Source: Pelargonium cotyledonis
Lineage: Eukaryota; Streptophyta; Magnoliopsida; Geraniales; Geraniaceae
DNA length: 20,548 nucleotides
Direction of reading: 5' to 3'
Assembly (NCBI GenBank): GCA_036897625.1
Contig: JAYMTA010001337.1
Coordinates: 1 to 20,548 of the forward strand
Shown piece by piece: positions 20,204 through 20,548 of this stretch; positions within the stretch are counted from its first letter, which is position 1, and each line of letters opens with the position of its first letter. A program made the position numbers and the translations under genes. Below the pieces are notes generated by a model. The model ran no database searches and was not told where the DNA came from. It saw only the letters and a program-made list of their open reading frames with translations.

Positions 20204-20548
20204 TCGACTATTCATTTGCAGCAAGATTTCCTTTACAGAAGTTAGATATGAAGCAAGGGATTTCTTCTATAGAACCCCACTTTAGCTATGATGGAGTATG
20301 GGATGTAGTTCTCGTCGACTAGGTTTGGCTTTTTATAGCACCAGGAAAGTACCCTGAATTAAAAATCTGAGTAGTATGGAAGGCTCTTGTGCTTGAGCTC
20401 TTAGATGTAGGAACAAAAACGGCTCCTAGTTACCCTCAATTAAGGCGTTGGATCTTAAGTCGTATTAATCCGCGACTATAGGCACCTAGCTCTTTTGCTA
20501 TGCCTCTGCAAAAAAACTCCTGTTATATAAGTGATTAAGAAGAAGAAA
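20204..20548. other. Gene-free end of window
   Basis: No gene or RNA is visible. I saw no match between the two ends of the window that would suggest a circular molecule. Confidence 0.5.

Noticed and set aside
1..20548. Possible CRISPR array, insertion sequence, rRNA, telomere repeat or defence operon
   Set aside because: I found no regularly spaced repeats, no transposase frame or terminal inverted repeats, no conserved rRNA core words and no telomere-type tandem units.

Overview
This 20.5 kb window is AT-rich (about one third G+C from sampled lines) and I cannot support a single protein-coding gene in it. The longest open frame on either strand, counting alternative starts, is 78 codons. 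At this base composition I estimate a stop in roughly 7% of random codons, so open frames of this size are expected by chance over six frames of 20 kb. None of the short frames shows a family motif I recognise, a convincing ribosome binding site, or a partner frame suggesting a frameshifted gene. I saw no rRNA core motifs, no complete tRNA cloverleaf, no CRISPR array, no insertion sequence and no long terminal repeat.

Kind of organism: the word content argues against ordinary bacterial DNA. CTAG, usually depleted in bacteria, is common (11 in the first 2 kb), coding density is nil, and short A9 tracts and purine/pyrimidine runs are frequent. The many TTGACTT, GCTTTCTTT and AAAGAAAG words recall non-coding land-plant mitochondrial DNA, but the G+C is lower than is usual there. 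My best guess, at low confidence, is intergenic organellar DNA or a gene-free organellar chromosome. Eukaryotic nuclear spacer, or a scrambled or model-generated sequence, cannot be excluded.

Layout: 1-1.2 kb holds no clear feature except a weak tRNA-like word near 800. A tRNA T-arm-like element lies at 1187-1201 (minus). A pyrimidine-leaning stretch covers about 1.3-1.6 kb. A second, better T-arm element is at 3991-4027 (minus). A pyrimidine-to-purine switch around a (TA)6 run lies at 4.68-4.86 kb. From 5.4 to 6.45 kb there is a run of at least six very short tandem duplications. Two GGGCCC words face each other at 7252-7277. A G+C palindrome lies at 9392-9401. T-arm-like elements follow at 10550-10567 (minus), 10841-10854 (plus) and 12558-12611 (minus). 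Two neighbouring hairpins lie at 11893-11960. A diverged repeat pair links 12.80 kb with 16.02 kb. Perfect or near-perfect tandem duplications lie at 15428-15449 and 16351-16376, and an 8-bp stem hairpin is at 20184-20203.

The one signal above background is the set of tRNA T-arm and B-box motifs without the rest of a tRNA. They could be decayed tRNA genes, processing 't-elements', or isolated TFIIIC-type B boxes if the DNA is nuclear. I found no operon, toxin, defence system or mobile element, and I do not claim a new system here.
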